A stretch of 64,000 bases of DNA, taken from NCBI GenBank assembly GCA_016648135.1, contig JADDOH010000307.1, positions 496,001 to 560,000 on the forward strand. The letters run 5' to 3'. Both the position numbers and the translations under genes were made by a program. Source of the stretch: Agrypnia vestita. Lineage: Eukaryota; Arthropoda; Insecta; Trichoptera; Phryganeidae. This document shows, piece by piece, positions 10,470 through 20,309 of the stretch. Positions within the stretch are counted from its first letter, which is position 1, and every line of letters begins with the position of its first letter. The notes under the pieces were generated by a model that did not search any database, was not told where the DNA came from, and worked only from the letters and a program-made list of their open reading frames with translations.

Positions 10470-11600
10470 TTTCTAATAACATTTTAAAAATCAGTTTATC
10501 ATATTTATATAACATATAATTATTCGTTTAATAATAAATTTTTATTACGTAAATAAAATAAAAATTCATATTTAACCAACTTAGACGCTACTACATTATG
10601 CGTTTAAACCTTTCGTTTTGCTTTTTCTACATTATTTTCAACATTATGAGGTTCTACCAATAATTTTTTTGTTAAGATATAGGTACGCATTAAAATAACA
10701 CCCTACTGTTTTTCAAGTTTGACAAACGATAGTACTATATGTTGGCGTAATGTATGTAATTTGAATATACCCTAAATTTATTAAACGTGTTTCTGCGTAC
10801 ATATACTCGCACAAAATGTATGTACTATGATATCATAGATTTTCAGAGAAAGTAAAACGTCAAGGGTAGTGTTTTAAACAGTTATATAGGCCAGAATTAA
10901 TGAACCTCGCGTGTTTCACTACCGTGTCGAAAATTGTTTCTCCGAAGCTATTTTTTTTTCTTTCTTTGGGCGTTGGTATTATCTATATTTTAGCAGTCTT
11001 TATATGGATGTTCAATCGTTCAGCGCATAAACACAATATTTTATTAATTTTTTAGAACCAGAGCAGTTCAGTTTCTTCAAGAGCTAATTTAAAAATGTAT
11101 ATTATCAAATTTTTTCATAAATTAAATTTTTACTTTATAAAAATATAACGAAAAATATAACATTATACCTATAGTTCACAACATTTTACTAATAAGTGGG
11201 TTCCTGCCTTGATTATGAGTCGAAAACGTTCAAACAACCATGGTTTAATATCAATAGTTATGGAGACATGCAATATTATTTCTTAGATTCCTACACTACA
11301 AGTCACATATTCCATTAGACAACCCTAACCACAATTTTAATGCAATTTTATTTCACGTGTCGCAGACATTATACTTACTCAAGTTTTTGTATGTATGTAC
11401 TCAAGTATATGTATATGTAACCATGTACGTTTTCTGACTTGCATTAAGTTAATTATTTTACAAATTTTTAAATTACATTTTGCTGTCGGTTTTTATTTTA
11501 TTTTTAAATATTTACTCATGTTTTGTAGATATTGTTTATCTTACGTGTCTTCTCTTTTGCATTGAACGAATTATTTCTAAATCTAGGATTTTTATTTTAA
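10470..11600. other. AT-rich intergenic stretch
   Basis: No gene, RNA or repeat that I can name. Confidence 0.45.
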
Positions 11601-11604
11601 AACA

Positions 11605-11695
11605 TTGAAATTATATTATATTATACTATATTAATTATATTATACTATATTTATGTATTAATTATATTATACTATATTTATCGTATATTAATATT
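11605..11695. repeat. AT-rich minisatellite
   Basis: Units of attatattatactatattt repeat about three times with small differences. Confidence 0.6.
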
Positions 11696-11891
11696 TTTCA
11701 TGGAAAAACCTGCAACGAATTAAATAATCCTTTTTTTTAAACAGTATTGTGCCTTATTTTGTCTTATTGTATTTTATTTTAACAAATTTAAGTTACAATG
11801 TTCAACCACACTATTTTGTTACATCTATTCTCAAATCACATTATTAATTTTAAAAGCCCCTTGGGCGTAAATAAATAAATAAATAAATAAA

Positions 11892-11964
11892 TATCAAAGT
11901 TTGCATTTTTTTCAATATTTTTGACTTACTTTTTGCAAAACGTTGAACTATCATTACAGTAACT
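11892..11964 (-). repeat. Dispersed repeat family A, copy 2
   Basis: Reverse complement of 7461-7537 with few differences (aaagtttgcattttttt, caaaacgttg, atcattacagtaact). See the copy at 7461. Confidence 0.6.
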
Positions 11965-12159
11965 TATATATCGATCATGAAAAATCCATCCTTTCAATAC
12001 AAGTCAAATAAAGTGATAAAAAACCTTTAAGAAATTGAAAAAATATTTTTTTTGCAACTAATTTAGTAGTGATTTTTAAATTAGTGAATGTAAAAATAAT
12101 ATTAGTATTGTACCTGCACAAAAGATTCATTATTATAATAATATTCCTTATAAAATATA

Positions 12160-12800
12160 CCTATTAATATTTCTAGTGTTTTGCGACTAAAGCAAATCCG
12201 CTGAAAAAATCATCAATCCTACGTGTCGTGGTTTCTTGGTTATTACTCTATTTTGGATCCTCATTTTAACGAGTCCGACCGTTTTGGATCGGAATATTGG
12301 AATTGCAGGGTCCATCAACAGAGGATGAGGTCGTATACTAGTAGCAGTTCAGCCCAGAAAATTCCATACGGAAGAGTCTGAACGGCCGTTTAAACCAGAG
12401 AATATTTTTAAAATCATCGATCTTCTATCTTCACAAAGTTGCGTCCAGTATGGTTAATGGTTCAAGATTTTCTCCATCCGCACAACTCCTGACTGGAATA
12501 ACAAACACAACACCGAATTCATCAGATCATCGGTGACCTCAAGCGCGTGACACGTTAAGATTACATCTTGGAAAAAAAACAACTGATTGCCTATTCAATC
12601 GGTGCTACTCGTTTGATACGGAAAAATTCCGAATGTCAATGTTGCCCGCCGACGCGTTATATCACACATTCTAATGCTACACAAAAAAAAAACTCTTGCA
12701 TATTTACGGGACAAAAAATTGCGCATTTAAAGTCGTATGTAGGTGACATTTAATGTAGCAAAACTGTCGTTAAAGTGTAGACGACATTTCACGCCTCCGC
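12160..12800. other. Mixed-composition stretch, unassigned
   Basis: This is richer in G+C than its neighbours around 12220-12540, with no open frame longer than about 60 codons and no terminal repeats. It looks like old, decayed repeat DNA. A fragment near 12436 (acaaagttgcgtccagtatg) faintly resembles repeat family B at 16.7 kb. Confidence 0.25.
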
Positions 12801-13149
12801 CCCGCGGGAGTTACTACTCTATAATATTTATTACTCCAATTTTATTTATTTTTTACCATCAATTACTGCGTCATCATTAGTTTAGTTTAGTTTATTTTCT
12901 ATTGCTGTGACATTTTATCCGATTTTATGAGAATATCTGAATGCTATTAAATTCGTATTTTCCTCAATATGCTAATAATGTTATTTGCAATTTGTTACGC
13001 ATTTAAAATCATTTCGAAATTTATAGATTACTAGCAGACAGCAGTTTTGATCTTGGGTAAGTGGGCAGATAATCATTAATCAAGATAAATTATAGAAGTC
13101 ACAAAGACGATGTTGTTTATTTGAGAAACGCGTATGTAAGTCTTTTTTT

Positions 13150-13340
13150 AAAAGATGTCCCAAGGCTTACAACCTGCATGAGCTGGCTTAAGTGATCACT
13201 CCGCACAATGTAACGTTCACCAATCCTTAAAATACTAATAATAAGATTAATAATAATCAAAGACCATCAGATGAGGACTCGAACCCGCGCTCCCAGAGGG
13301 AAAATCAGACGACTCAGCCTACTCAACCATGGCCAGTGAA
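13150..13340 (-). repeat. tRNA-derived SINE with head and body
   Basis: On the minus strand a box-A-like TGGTTGAGTAGGC lies about 40 bases before a good box B, GGGTTCGAGTCC (13278-13289), giving the internal pol III promoter of a tRNA-derived SINE. Downstream (13220 to 13150) follows a body with gtgaacgttacattgtg and gtgatcacttaagccagc. The body recurs without a clear head near 1260-1340, 17430-17525 and 24560-24650, so the unit is mobile. The tRNA of origin cannot be told by eye. Confidence 0.7.
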
Positions 13341-14165
13341 CTGTGGCAATACACTGTAATCGGAATCGCACAGTACTCGATAATGAGAAGCCGGCGTTTT
13401 TGGCGTAATGCGTTAAAAAAATAATATCTATCGAATCAGCCAGAAATAAATTTAAAAATATTTTGAATAGTAATACATACCTACTTATTTATTTATTGAA
13501 AATCATTTTCCGATAGTATTTACGTGGGATCTAAAAATAATGAATGAAAATGTCAATTCATCCGTAAATTGATGGCTGCAAAAAATATATTCTCTTTGTT
13601 TATTTATTTTTTCATATCTGTAATGCGTAGATTATTCCAGAAAGTTAGTATTTTTTGCTGCTAATCATTTCGTTTAATCACTTATTTCTAAGTAGTTTAT
13701 TTCATGGAATCCATGCAGCGCACGCGTATTCTTTATTTATTACTTATGCCTTATATTGTTTTTCTGCCTTTTACGCGTATTTCAATGCCTTATTTAGTCT
13801 ATACATGTTAGAAAAAACAGATCTGCGCGTCAAACAAAACAAGATCCATTATGGTATTTTATCATACGTATAACACATTGTGGATGAATGCATTTGTCCT
13901 TAATGCCTTCATTTAATATATACTTGTGTTATCGATACGACGATACAAAACCAAACTCACACTGAAACCCCCTTGAGGAGGTCAAGATCCAACAGGGGTT
14001 GCAGAGCCAAAAGATTACGATTAGGTTAGGTAAACCACGATAATATAACATAACCATAATACCCGTTAACATGATAACAATGCTCTGTATCAATGTTCAT
14101 TTCATGAGAACTCTTGCACATTTACCAAAAATATATTCACTTCTTCACAAGAGCAAAATAATTTT
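13341..14165. other. AT-rich intergenic stretch
   Basis: No gene or repeat identified. Confidence 0.4.
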
Positions 14166-14169
14166 GTGG

Positions 14170-14450
14170 TGACATTATTAATATAATTAATGAAAATAAA
14201 TTTGTTTTCTCCACTTAAGTATTCAAAAATATCAACGTGTTTCAGTGCCCATGGCCCCTTCGTCAGAATACAATTGTTTACTAACAAATTAAAAATTAAA
14301 AATCGAAGTAGGTGTAGACAATCAAAATATAAAAATTATATGTGGGAAATTAATAATAATGAAGTACCTACTAGCATGAAAACAAATTTAAAAAATAATT
14401 ATTTGTAATAAGGACCTGGTTATTTATAATATTCAATTTACATTATCATT
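14170..14450 (-). mobile_element. Penelope-like terminal repeat with hammerhead-like core, copy 2
   Basis: Left arm of an inverted pair with copy 3, and a relative of copy 1 at 2960-3230. On the minus strand the hammerhead parts span 14271 to 14229. Stem I is GUAUU/GAUAU (14267-14271 with 14229-14233). The core is CUGACGA (14260-14266) and GAAA (14240-14243). Stem III is a minimal ACACGU. Stem II has one mismatched pair (AGGG against CACU), so this copy is probably weaker than copy 3. Confidence 0.6.
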
Positions 14451-14620
14451 ATTATTTATTTCCCATATATAATTTTAGTATTTTGATTGTCTATACTTCG
14501 ATTTTTAATTTGTTAGTATACAATTGTATCCTGACGAAGAGGCCGTGGGCTCTGAAACATGTTGATATTTTTCAATACAAAAGTGGTGAAAACAAAGTTC
14601 ATTTTTATTAATTATAAAAA
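14451..14620 (+). mobile_element. Penelope-like terminal repeat with hammerhead-like core, copy 3 (best preserved)
   Basis: This is the reverse complement of copy 2, about 90 bases away. The candidate ribozyme lies at 14526-14568. Stem I is GUAUC (14526-14530) paired with GAUAU (14564-14568). CUGACGA is at 14531-14537. Stem II is AGAG-bulged G-CC, loop GUG, GGCUCU. GAAA is at 14554-14557, and the palindromic ACAUGU is stem III. Cleavage is predicted after the U at 14563. Such a short stem III is usual for the minimal hammerheads of Penelope-like elements, which are thought to act as dimers. No protein-coding part of the element remains. Confidence 0.65.
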
Positions 14621-15059
14621 TATATTAAATAATAATATTTTCAAGACAGAGAAAAAATTGTGTGAAAAAGCTTTCTAGAAGAGAATTAGATATGTGTTTT
14701 GAAAATTGATATGTGTGTAAAACTACTGACTGTAAAACTGAAATTCATATAAAAATACGTCATTTCTGACGTAGCTAGTAACCCGATTTTTTTTAGAATT
14801 ATCTACCGTCCCACGTTACCAGAGAATAACATTAATCGAGAATAAAAGGTCATGTAAATGTGAATTAAGATAAGAACGTGTGTAGTTTAGGCAACTACAA
14901 ATAATAAAAATCCAAATTTTCTCATCCATGCATAATACGCACGTATCTAAAGTATTGAACACATTTTACCGCGTGTTTTTTGGATACATCATCTTCAAGA
15001 GATACCAATCAGACCGCCAAATTAATGAAGTATCAAAATGTTAATATCTCTATTGTCTG

Positions 15060-15110
15060 CTTTATAAATTGGACGTAGTTCCGCTGAAAGCGTCCAACCC
15101 AAAAAACGTG
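15060..15110 (-). repeat. Dispersed repeat family B, fragment
   Basis: The text gacgtagttccgctgaaagc followed by gtccaaccc is the near-exact reverse complement of 16704-16735 (gggttggacgctttcagcag). A longer copy lies at 27430-27560. Family unidentified. Confidence 0.55.
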
Positions 15111-15207
15111 GAATTGAGAAAATGCCTTCTAAAAATTTGAATCTACAAAAACCGAATAACCTTCAATATTTAAAAAAATATATATATTTTTCTTTTTAAA
15201 TAAATTA

Positions 15208-15345
15208 AACAGAGATGGGAACACGGAATACGTGTCGCATCAATATTCTTACTTAACTTGCTGGTATCCTGGAATGGGGCTCGAACCACCGACCACCAGA
15301 TTATTATGCAAGCGTCATGACCACTGCACCAACAAGCTACTTCAT
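15208..15345 (-). repeat. tRNA-derived SINE head
   Basis: On the minus strand box A TTGGTGCAGTGGTCATGAC (about 15333-15315) and box B GGTTCGAGCCCC (15270-15281) are separated by 34-40 bases, an excellent match to a tRNA-type pol III promoter. The flanking block gtgtcgcatcaatattctta is shared with the decayed copy at 258-400. The head differs from that of the 13.2 kb SINE, so at least two SINE subfamilies are present. Confidence 0.7.
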
Positions 15346-16400
15346 TATTTTTTATTGTATATTATTTGCGCATAGGGCTCATTCTAGACACATTTTTATG
15401 GTTTTTTAATGTAATTATAAGAAAAGACTTTTATTTTCGAAGATGTGATGCGTTTTACAGTTCGGATTCTTTGTACAAAATGTCTAAATGTACGAAAAAC
15501 TACTTATTTTACTGCGTGTGGTTTGATGAATTTGTATCAAATAGGAGTGAAATTATTAAATGCCAGCTTTTTTGTAATATGACTTGGAATTATTGTATAA
15601 ATTTTTTATATAACACTAAAGTATGTATAAGCATGTTAGGTTGTTAAATCAGTTGTCATCAGCATTATTAACTACCCTAAATTCAAATGTCTGTCTATCC
15701 ATAACTCGCTGGAGTAAGGCTGGATTTATAACGAGATTGATGATAACTAGCCGCTAATGAGGCCCGGGCGCCCGAGTGTGATACTTCAATCAGCGCTCGG
15801 CTCATGTTACACGCAAAGGTCGTTATTAATTATTATTAAAATTTTCTCTTGCGTACAAAAGTCTTGTCTTTCTTAAATAAAAAATCATTTCATTATTTTG
15901 GTTGCTAATGTAATTAATATTTAAGAATGATAAAACTAATTGTGGAGATTTTTGAGTTAATTAAATGGTGATGACTGTGATGCAGGATTAGAAAAATATT
16001 ACATTCACAAAAAACTAAAGCACTTTGTTAGGCCCGGTTTTATCAAGTTGGATTAAAGTAAAAGTTCGTTTAAAGCATAGATTTTTACGGATACGGATTG
16101 TTTGATTGGGCTTTATAGCATAGAAATGCAGCGTCACTTTTTGATTTGATTTTAACCTAATTTGTAATTATTCGAGCGGCTATTTTTGTGCTTATATTTT
16201 TATTTGTTCTGCAATGTAGTGATTATTGGGATTCTTTGTCTGATTTTGTTTGAACTACAAACTAGATTTTTACAGAACTTTTTGTGTACTTCTATTCTTC
16301 ATTGTAGTTTATACTTTTGCGCTGTTTTATCCTATTATACTGGGTATTTCGTAGCTAGTAGCTAATCGCTTGAATAGAAAATATTATTTACTCTTTGGGT
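15346..16400. other. AT-rich intergenic stretch
   Basis: No gene recognised. A 93-codon plus-strand frame (15366-15647) is compositionally AT-driven and has no domain signature. A short GC-rich patch at 15740-15810 is unassigned. Confidence 0.4.
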
Positions 16401-16404
16401 GAAA

Positions 16405-16490
16405 TGTCGACAGCTATGGAGATAAACGACATTAAAGTTGGCATTTTTTTCAATATTTCTGACTTGTTTTCTGTAAAACGTTGTATTATT
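16405..16490 (-). repeat. Dispersed repeat family A, copy 3
   Basis: Shares gacattaaagttggcatttt and gtaaaacgttg with the copies at 7461 (inverted) and 11892. It extends past the 11892 copy on the left (agctatggagataaacgac), matching 7538-7561 in reverse. Confidence 0.55.
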
Positions 16491-16604
16491 AAAAAATATA
16501 TTGAATAAACAAAATAGTGATCGTGTCAGTGTCGTCTTATTAATCTCTATAATTATTTAAATGTTTTTAATGAAATCGTTTAACCGGTAATATATTGAAT
16601 TTTG

Positions 16605-16740
16605 CAAAAAAAAACGCATAACTTAGATCTTGGACGTTTTCATCACACAAAGATCGTATTGAGCTGTCCAAACCCGTATATAACCCATATTTACCATTTT
16701 GTGGGTTGGACGCTTTCAGCAGAACTGCGTCCAATTATGC
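16605..16740 (+). repeat. Dispersed repeat family B, longest copy
   Basis: Contains attgagctgtccaaacccgt, then tataacccatatttaccatt and tttgtgggttggacgctttc. The same text occurs inverted at 27430-27560 and in part at 15060-15110. No coding capacity or defined ends. Confidence 0.6.
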
Positions 16741-17085
16741 CTTGCCGAAGAAAGTGTTGAATGGCAGCGTGTTGTTCAAAGTGTGGCCCGTTACTCCCTG
16801 TTTTATTTGATGACGGTCTCATATTTCATGCAGAGCTGCGTTCCGTGACCCACATCTGCGGTGAGATCTCACCGCCAAATTATGCGCCTCGGGCGGCGCA
16901 CAGCGGCGGCTTTAATTCGCTGAGGTCAATTTAAAACTAACGCCGGCGTGTTGTTCGGAATTTTTCGCACTTATTCCGTGTTCCCCGCGTTAAGAGACCC
17001 GAGGACGACGTTAATTCGGTTCGGACCCTACAAGCTTCGACCTCCGTGCCGTGATTGATTGTGTCAGATCTAACCTAGAAAATGA
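16741..17085. other. GC-rich non-repetitive island
   Basis: About 300 bases of markedly higher G+C (gcctcgggcggcgcacagcg, acgccggcgtg). There are no long open frames, no similarity to other parts of the window and no transposon signature. A candidate conserved regulatory element or an untranslated exon of a host gene. Confidence 0.3.
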
Positions 17086-17429
17086 ATAGTACAATTCTGT
17101 TGAAGATGGCATAACACGAGAAATCTTTTGAATTTTAGTAGAGCAATTTTAAACGTGGATTTATGAAAAATTTTAAAATCTGAATTTGAAAAAAGACGCT
17201 CTCAATTTTTCTTAATAAAGAGAAAACACCGGTTGAAAAAGTAGTAAAGCGATTGAAATAATTTTCAGGCGTATTCAAGTGTATATGTAAATAATTCGGA
17301 TGAATGTCATATATGTTTATCCATAAAAATAATGTTGATTCATACTCTAATAAAAAAAAATGAGAATGACAAATTTCAACTTTCCGAATTTGATAGATGT
17401 GCGGTCGATCATGGGTGGAATCGTTGAAC

Positions 17430-17525
17430 ATTACGATGTGTAAAGTGATGACTTAAGCTAACCTCGTGACAGATTATAGTTACCTACTCCAAAAAAAAAA
17501 TTTCCATACATACTTTCCCCTATAA
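17430..17525 (+). repeat. SINE-body fragment
   Basis: Shares tccatacatactttcccctataaat-like text and an aagtgatgacttaagc motif with 1300-1385. No tRNA head. Confidence 0.45.
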
Positions 17526-17559
17526 ATGGCTTCGACTTTGTGAGATATCTATAATTTAT

Positions 17560-17710
17560 CTTAATTGGAAAAAAGCTTTATTTAAAACTACTATATATTG
17601 AGTAATCAACATGTGTCGGAGCCAATGGACCCTTCTTCAGGGTACAATGTACACTCAAATAGATAAACGAAATCAAAAACAAAAAATATATACCTACAAG
17701 GCAGTTCGAT
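17560..17710 (-). mobile_element. Penelope-like repeat with decayed hammerhead core, copy 4
   Basis: Similar to copies 1-3 around the core. The minus strand has CUGAAGA (17634-17640, still within the CUGANGA consensus) and a stem II that keeps G-C, G-U and the CC/GG pairs. GAAA has become GACA, and stem I has several mismatches. Almost certainly inactive. Confidence 0.5.
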
Positions 17711-18955
17711 AACTAATTAAATTTAAAATAACCTTATTTTTACATTTTGTAGATTTCCCTTGGAATGTATAGACAATTCAATTTGTCAAAAAATTGACAG
17801 GTTTTGCCGTGTTAGTACAGAATTTATATTAAAATTGTTATAAAAATATAATAATGGACACATAACTGAGAGTAAAGAATGTGCTTTGACCACATAATTG
17901 CGTTTTTACTGCAAGAAAATTCCGAGTTTATTCATAATGCGGTTTGGATGCTGCGCACTAATGTATTAAAACTTCTGTTTTATTGTTTTTGACATTTACA
18001 TTATTCCATTTTATATATATACCTACAAATTTTTTATACGCAGGCGTATACACGTAAATACAGGACAGTTTATATAACATAAGGTAATTGATAGGAAAAG
18101 AAAATTGTTGGTAAAATTATGACAAAAAAACTCAAAACGGTTTAAATAGCCTAATCAATTACATCACTATCATATTACACAATTAAAAATAAACCTATAA
18201 TATTTAAGCAAAATTTAACAATGGAATCTGTCGACGAGATTGAATTCGTTCCCAGCCTCATGAATTGTAGGTAAAGGTGCGTTAGTACAATAATTTATTT
18301 TTTACACATTTAGGTACTCGTTATATCGCCAACAAACGAGTAGGAACATGGTATGAAATCAATTCAGGTCATCAAATAAATTCCTCTAGGACGTGCAGCT
18401 TGCTGTTACGGTACTATTTGTACAAAAATATCCAATTACTTAAGTTCCTATACGCGTTAGTTAAATTAAGAAACATCTTTAAAAATTATTTGTTCAACGG
18501 CTGAAGTTTGAAGTTAACAAATCGTAAAAATTTATGTGGATCGCTTTCCAGTTTTAATTGAAGTCTGTAGAATGGGGATTAAACTGTCGAGTTATATTCT
18601 CCATTACTACGAACTACGGCAGTGAAAAGGTTAAAAAAAGTTATTAACTGATTTAAATAGCTTTTCTTGTTAAAATCCTTCACCGTTCTTAAAACAAAGC
18701 CGAGGCATTTCATAGCTTTATTTTTTAAATTCATTGATGTGCTGGACGAATGTAATTTTTTTATTAAGTACTCGTATTTGTTAAATTTTTATGATGATAA
18801 ATGCATTAAGACAGTAACATCCACGAGATCTACTCTTAAAAGAAGTACAATATTGTTTTGTCTCGTCCTGTATGGGTCGTTGATGGAGATGAATGAGACA
18901 ATCATACGTGTCTCTGTCCTGATGTTAGTCTGCGCAGATTACTATGCAAATCGGG
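17711..18955. other. AT-rich intergenic stretch
   Basis: No gene or repeat recognised. Short frames near 18667-18960 have no domain signature. Confidence 0.4.
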
Positions 18956-18959
18956 CCTA

Positions 18960-19560
18960 ATGAAATGTGATCCCGTCAAGCTTTGCTCGTCTTCTTTTGT
19001 GCGAGACGATGATAGCTACAAGATACGTAGGACATTTGTAAGCCAGTATCCTTTGTTCGGTCATACCAGCACAATTGGTCCATTCTCGATGCAAGCTAAA
19101 TCTTTTATGATGATGGGATGATGCGCGTTGTCTGCAGTCTGCCAGACAGTAATTTTTCACTTTATTGTTTATTCCGAATCCGTGTCTCGAACGGCCATTA
19201 TACGGTGTCTGATCATTTATCATGATCGGTTGTGGTTTACTTCCTCATCTATGGCGCTAAAGGAATGCAAATGTGTTTTGTAAGATAGGCATATCTTTTT
19301 CATTGCGTAGTTTGGCTGCCAGGAGCGCATCTGGGTTGATTGAACGTCTGTGAACGTGAGGAAAATAATTTACTAATAGAATATGATCCATATCCGTGCT
19401 TCTAAATTCACATTTGCTGCAATATTTTAGAAGACAGAATATGAATTCTTCCAATCGATACGGGTGCAGTCTTTAGTTCAGCTGTTATGGCGTAACGAGT
19501 ATCTTCTATAAAATGAAATCAGGACCATTTCACTCGCCCAGTAAATCGAGACAAGTAATG
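18960..19560 (-). pseudogene. Possible C-terminal remnant of a non-LTR retrotransposon
   Basis: One minus-strand frame (19454-19257) reads CSKCEFRSTDMDHILLV followed by a region with PILQNTFAFL. A C-x2-C motif followed by D-x-DHILL and then a PIL...FAFL segment is typical of the extreme C-terminus of I/R1-like LINE polyproteins. Continuity upstream and downstream is poor, with several frame breaks, and I see no catalytic motif. Tentative. Confidence 0.35.
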
Positions 19561-20085
19561 AAATCAATTTGAAATCTGATATTATAAAAAACGAACGGAC
19601 TGAATTTTATTGAACTTGCACTTTGCACATTCTAATACCAGACGGCAGCGGCAAGCAGTCTGCCATTGCAGACGAGGTTTTTTTCGCTGTCCATTTTTGG
19701 CAACCTTAATCATGTAGATCTGTTTAATGAGATAATTGTTCTTTGTTCGGCCCGAATGGAGGGTGACAGCCATCGTGGCTGATTGGAGATTTTTTTGGAC
19801 TTGATTTACTTTAAAAAATGCAGTTCAGCCATAGAGAGGAAGTATTTGTAATTGGTGAATAACGTGCATATTTTTTTCTTTCCGCAGAAGAAATAACATC
19901 AATGAAGCATATCTAATTATTTCTTTCTTCGAACGTTATTAGATTATTTTCCAGTTCCTTAAATTCCATGTTACATTTCGTGATTTAAATGGTAATTAAT
20001 TAAAATTATGGTAATGCAGTGACGTTCATTCGTGTTGTTTACTTGCACTGTCTTGTAAATTGTAGTGGCCCCTCGTACTACGATC
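19561..20085. other. Unassigned stretch
   Basis: Short minus-strand frames (19773-19582) may continue the LINE remnant upstream, but I cannot support a domain. Otherwise no feature. Confidence 0.3.
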
Positions 20086-20111
20086 TTCAATCGTTTTACG
20101 TACCAGTTTGT

Positions 20112-20305
20112 TGTAGACCTCTTTCCACTTAAGAAATACAACTGAATCAGTATGTGTAAGCCGTGCGTACGAGGCACATTCTTCCGTGGAGTTGGTGTTT
20201 ATACCCGTAAAAACCAACACAACGACACAATGTGCGTCGTACGCTCGGCCTTCTCATACTAATTCGATTGTCTTTCTTAAATGGAAAGAGGTATACTAAA
20301 CGCTA
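20112..20305. repeat. Imperfect palindromic (fold-back) element
   Basis: The left arm (cctctttccacttaagaaat ... gtgcgtacgaggcacatt) and right arm (aatgtgcgtcgtacgctcgg ... tttcttaaatggaaagagg) are about 80% reverse-complementary over nearly 90 bases each, with a short centre at about 20200. No coding capacity. The likely class is a palindromic MITE. Exact ends are not resolved. Confidence 0.6.
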
Positions 20306-20309
20306 TTTA

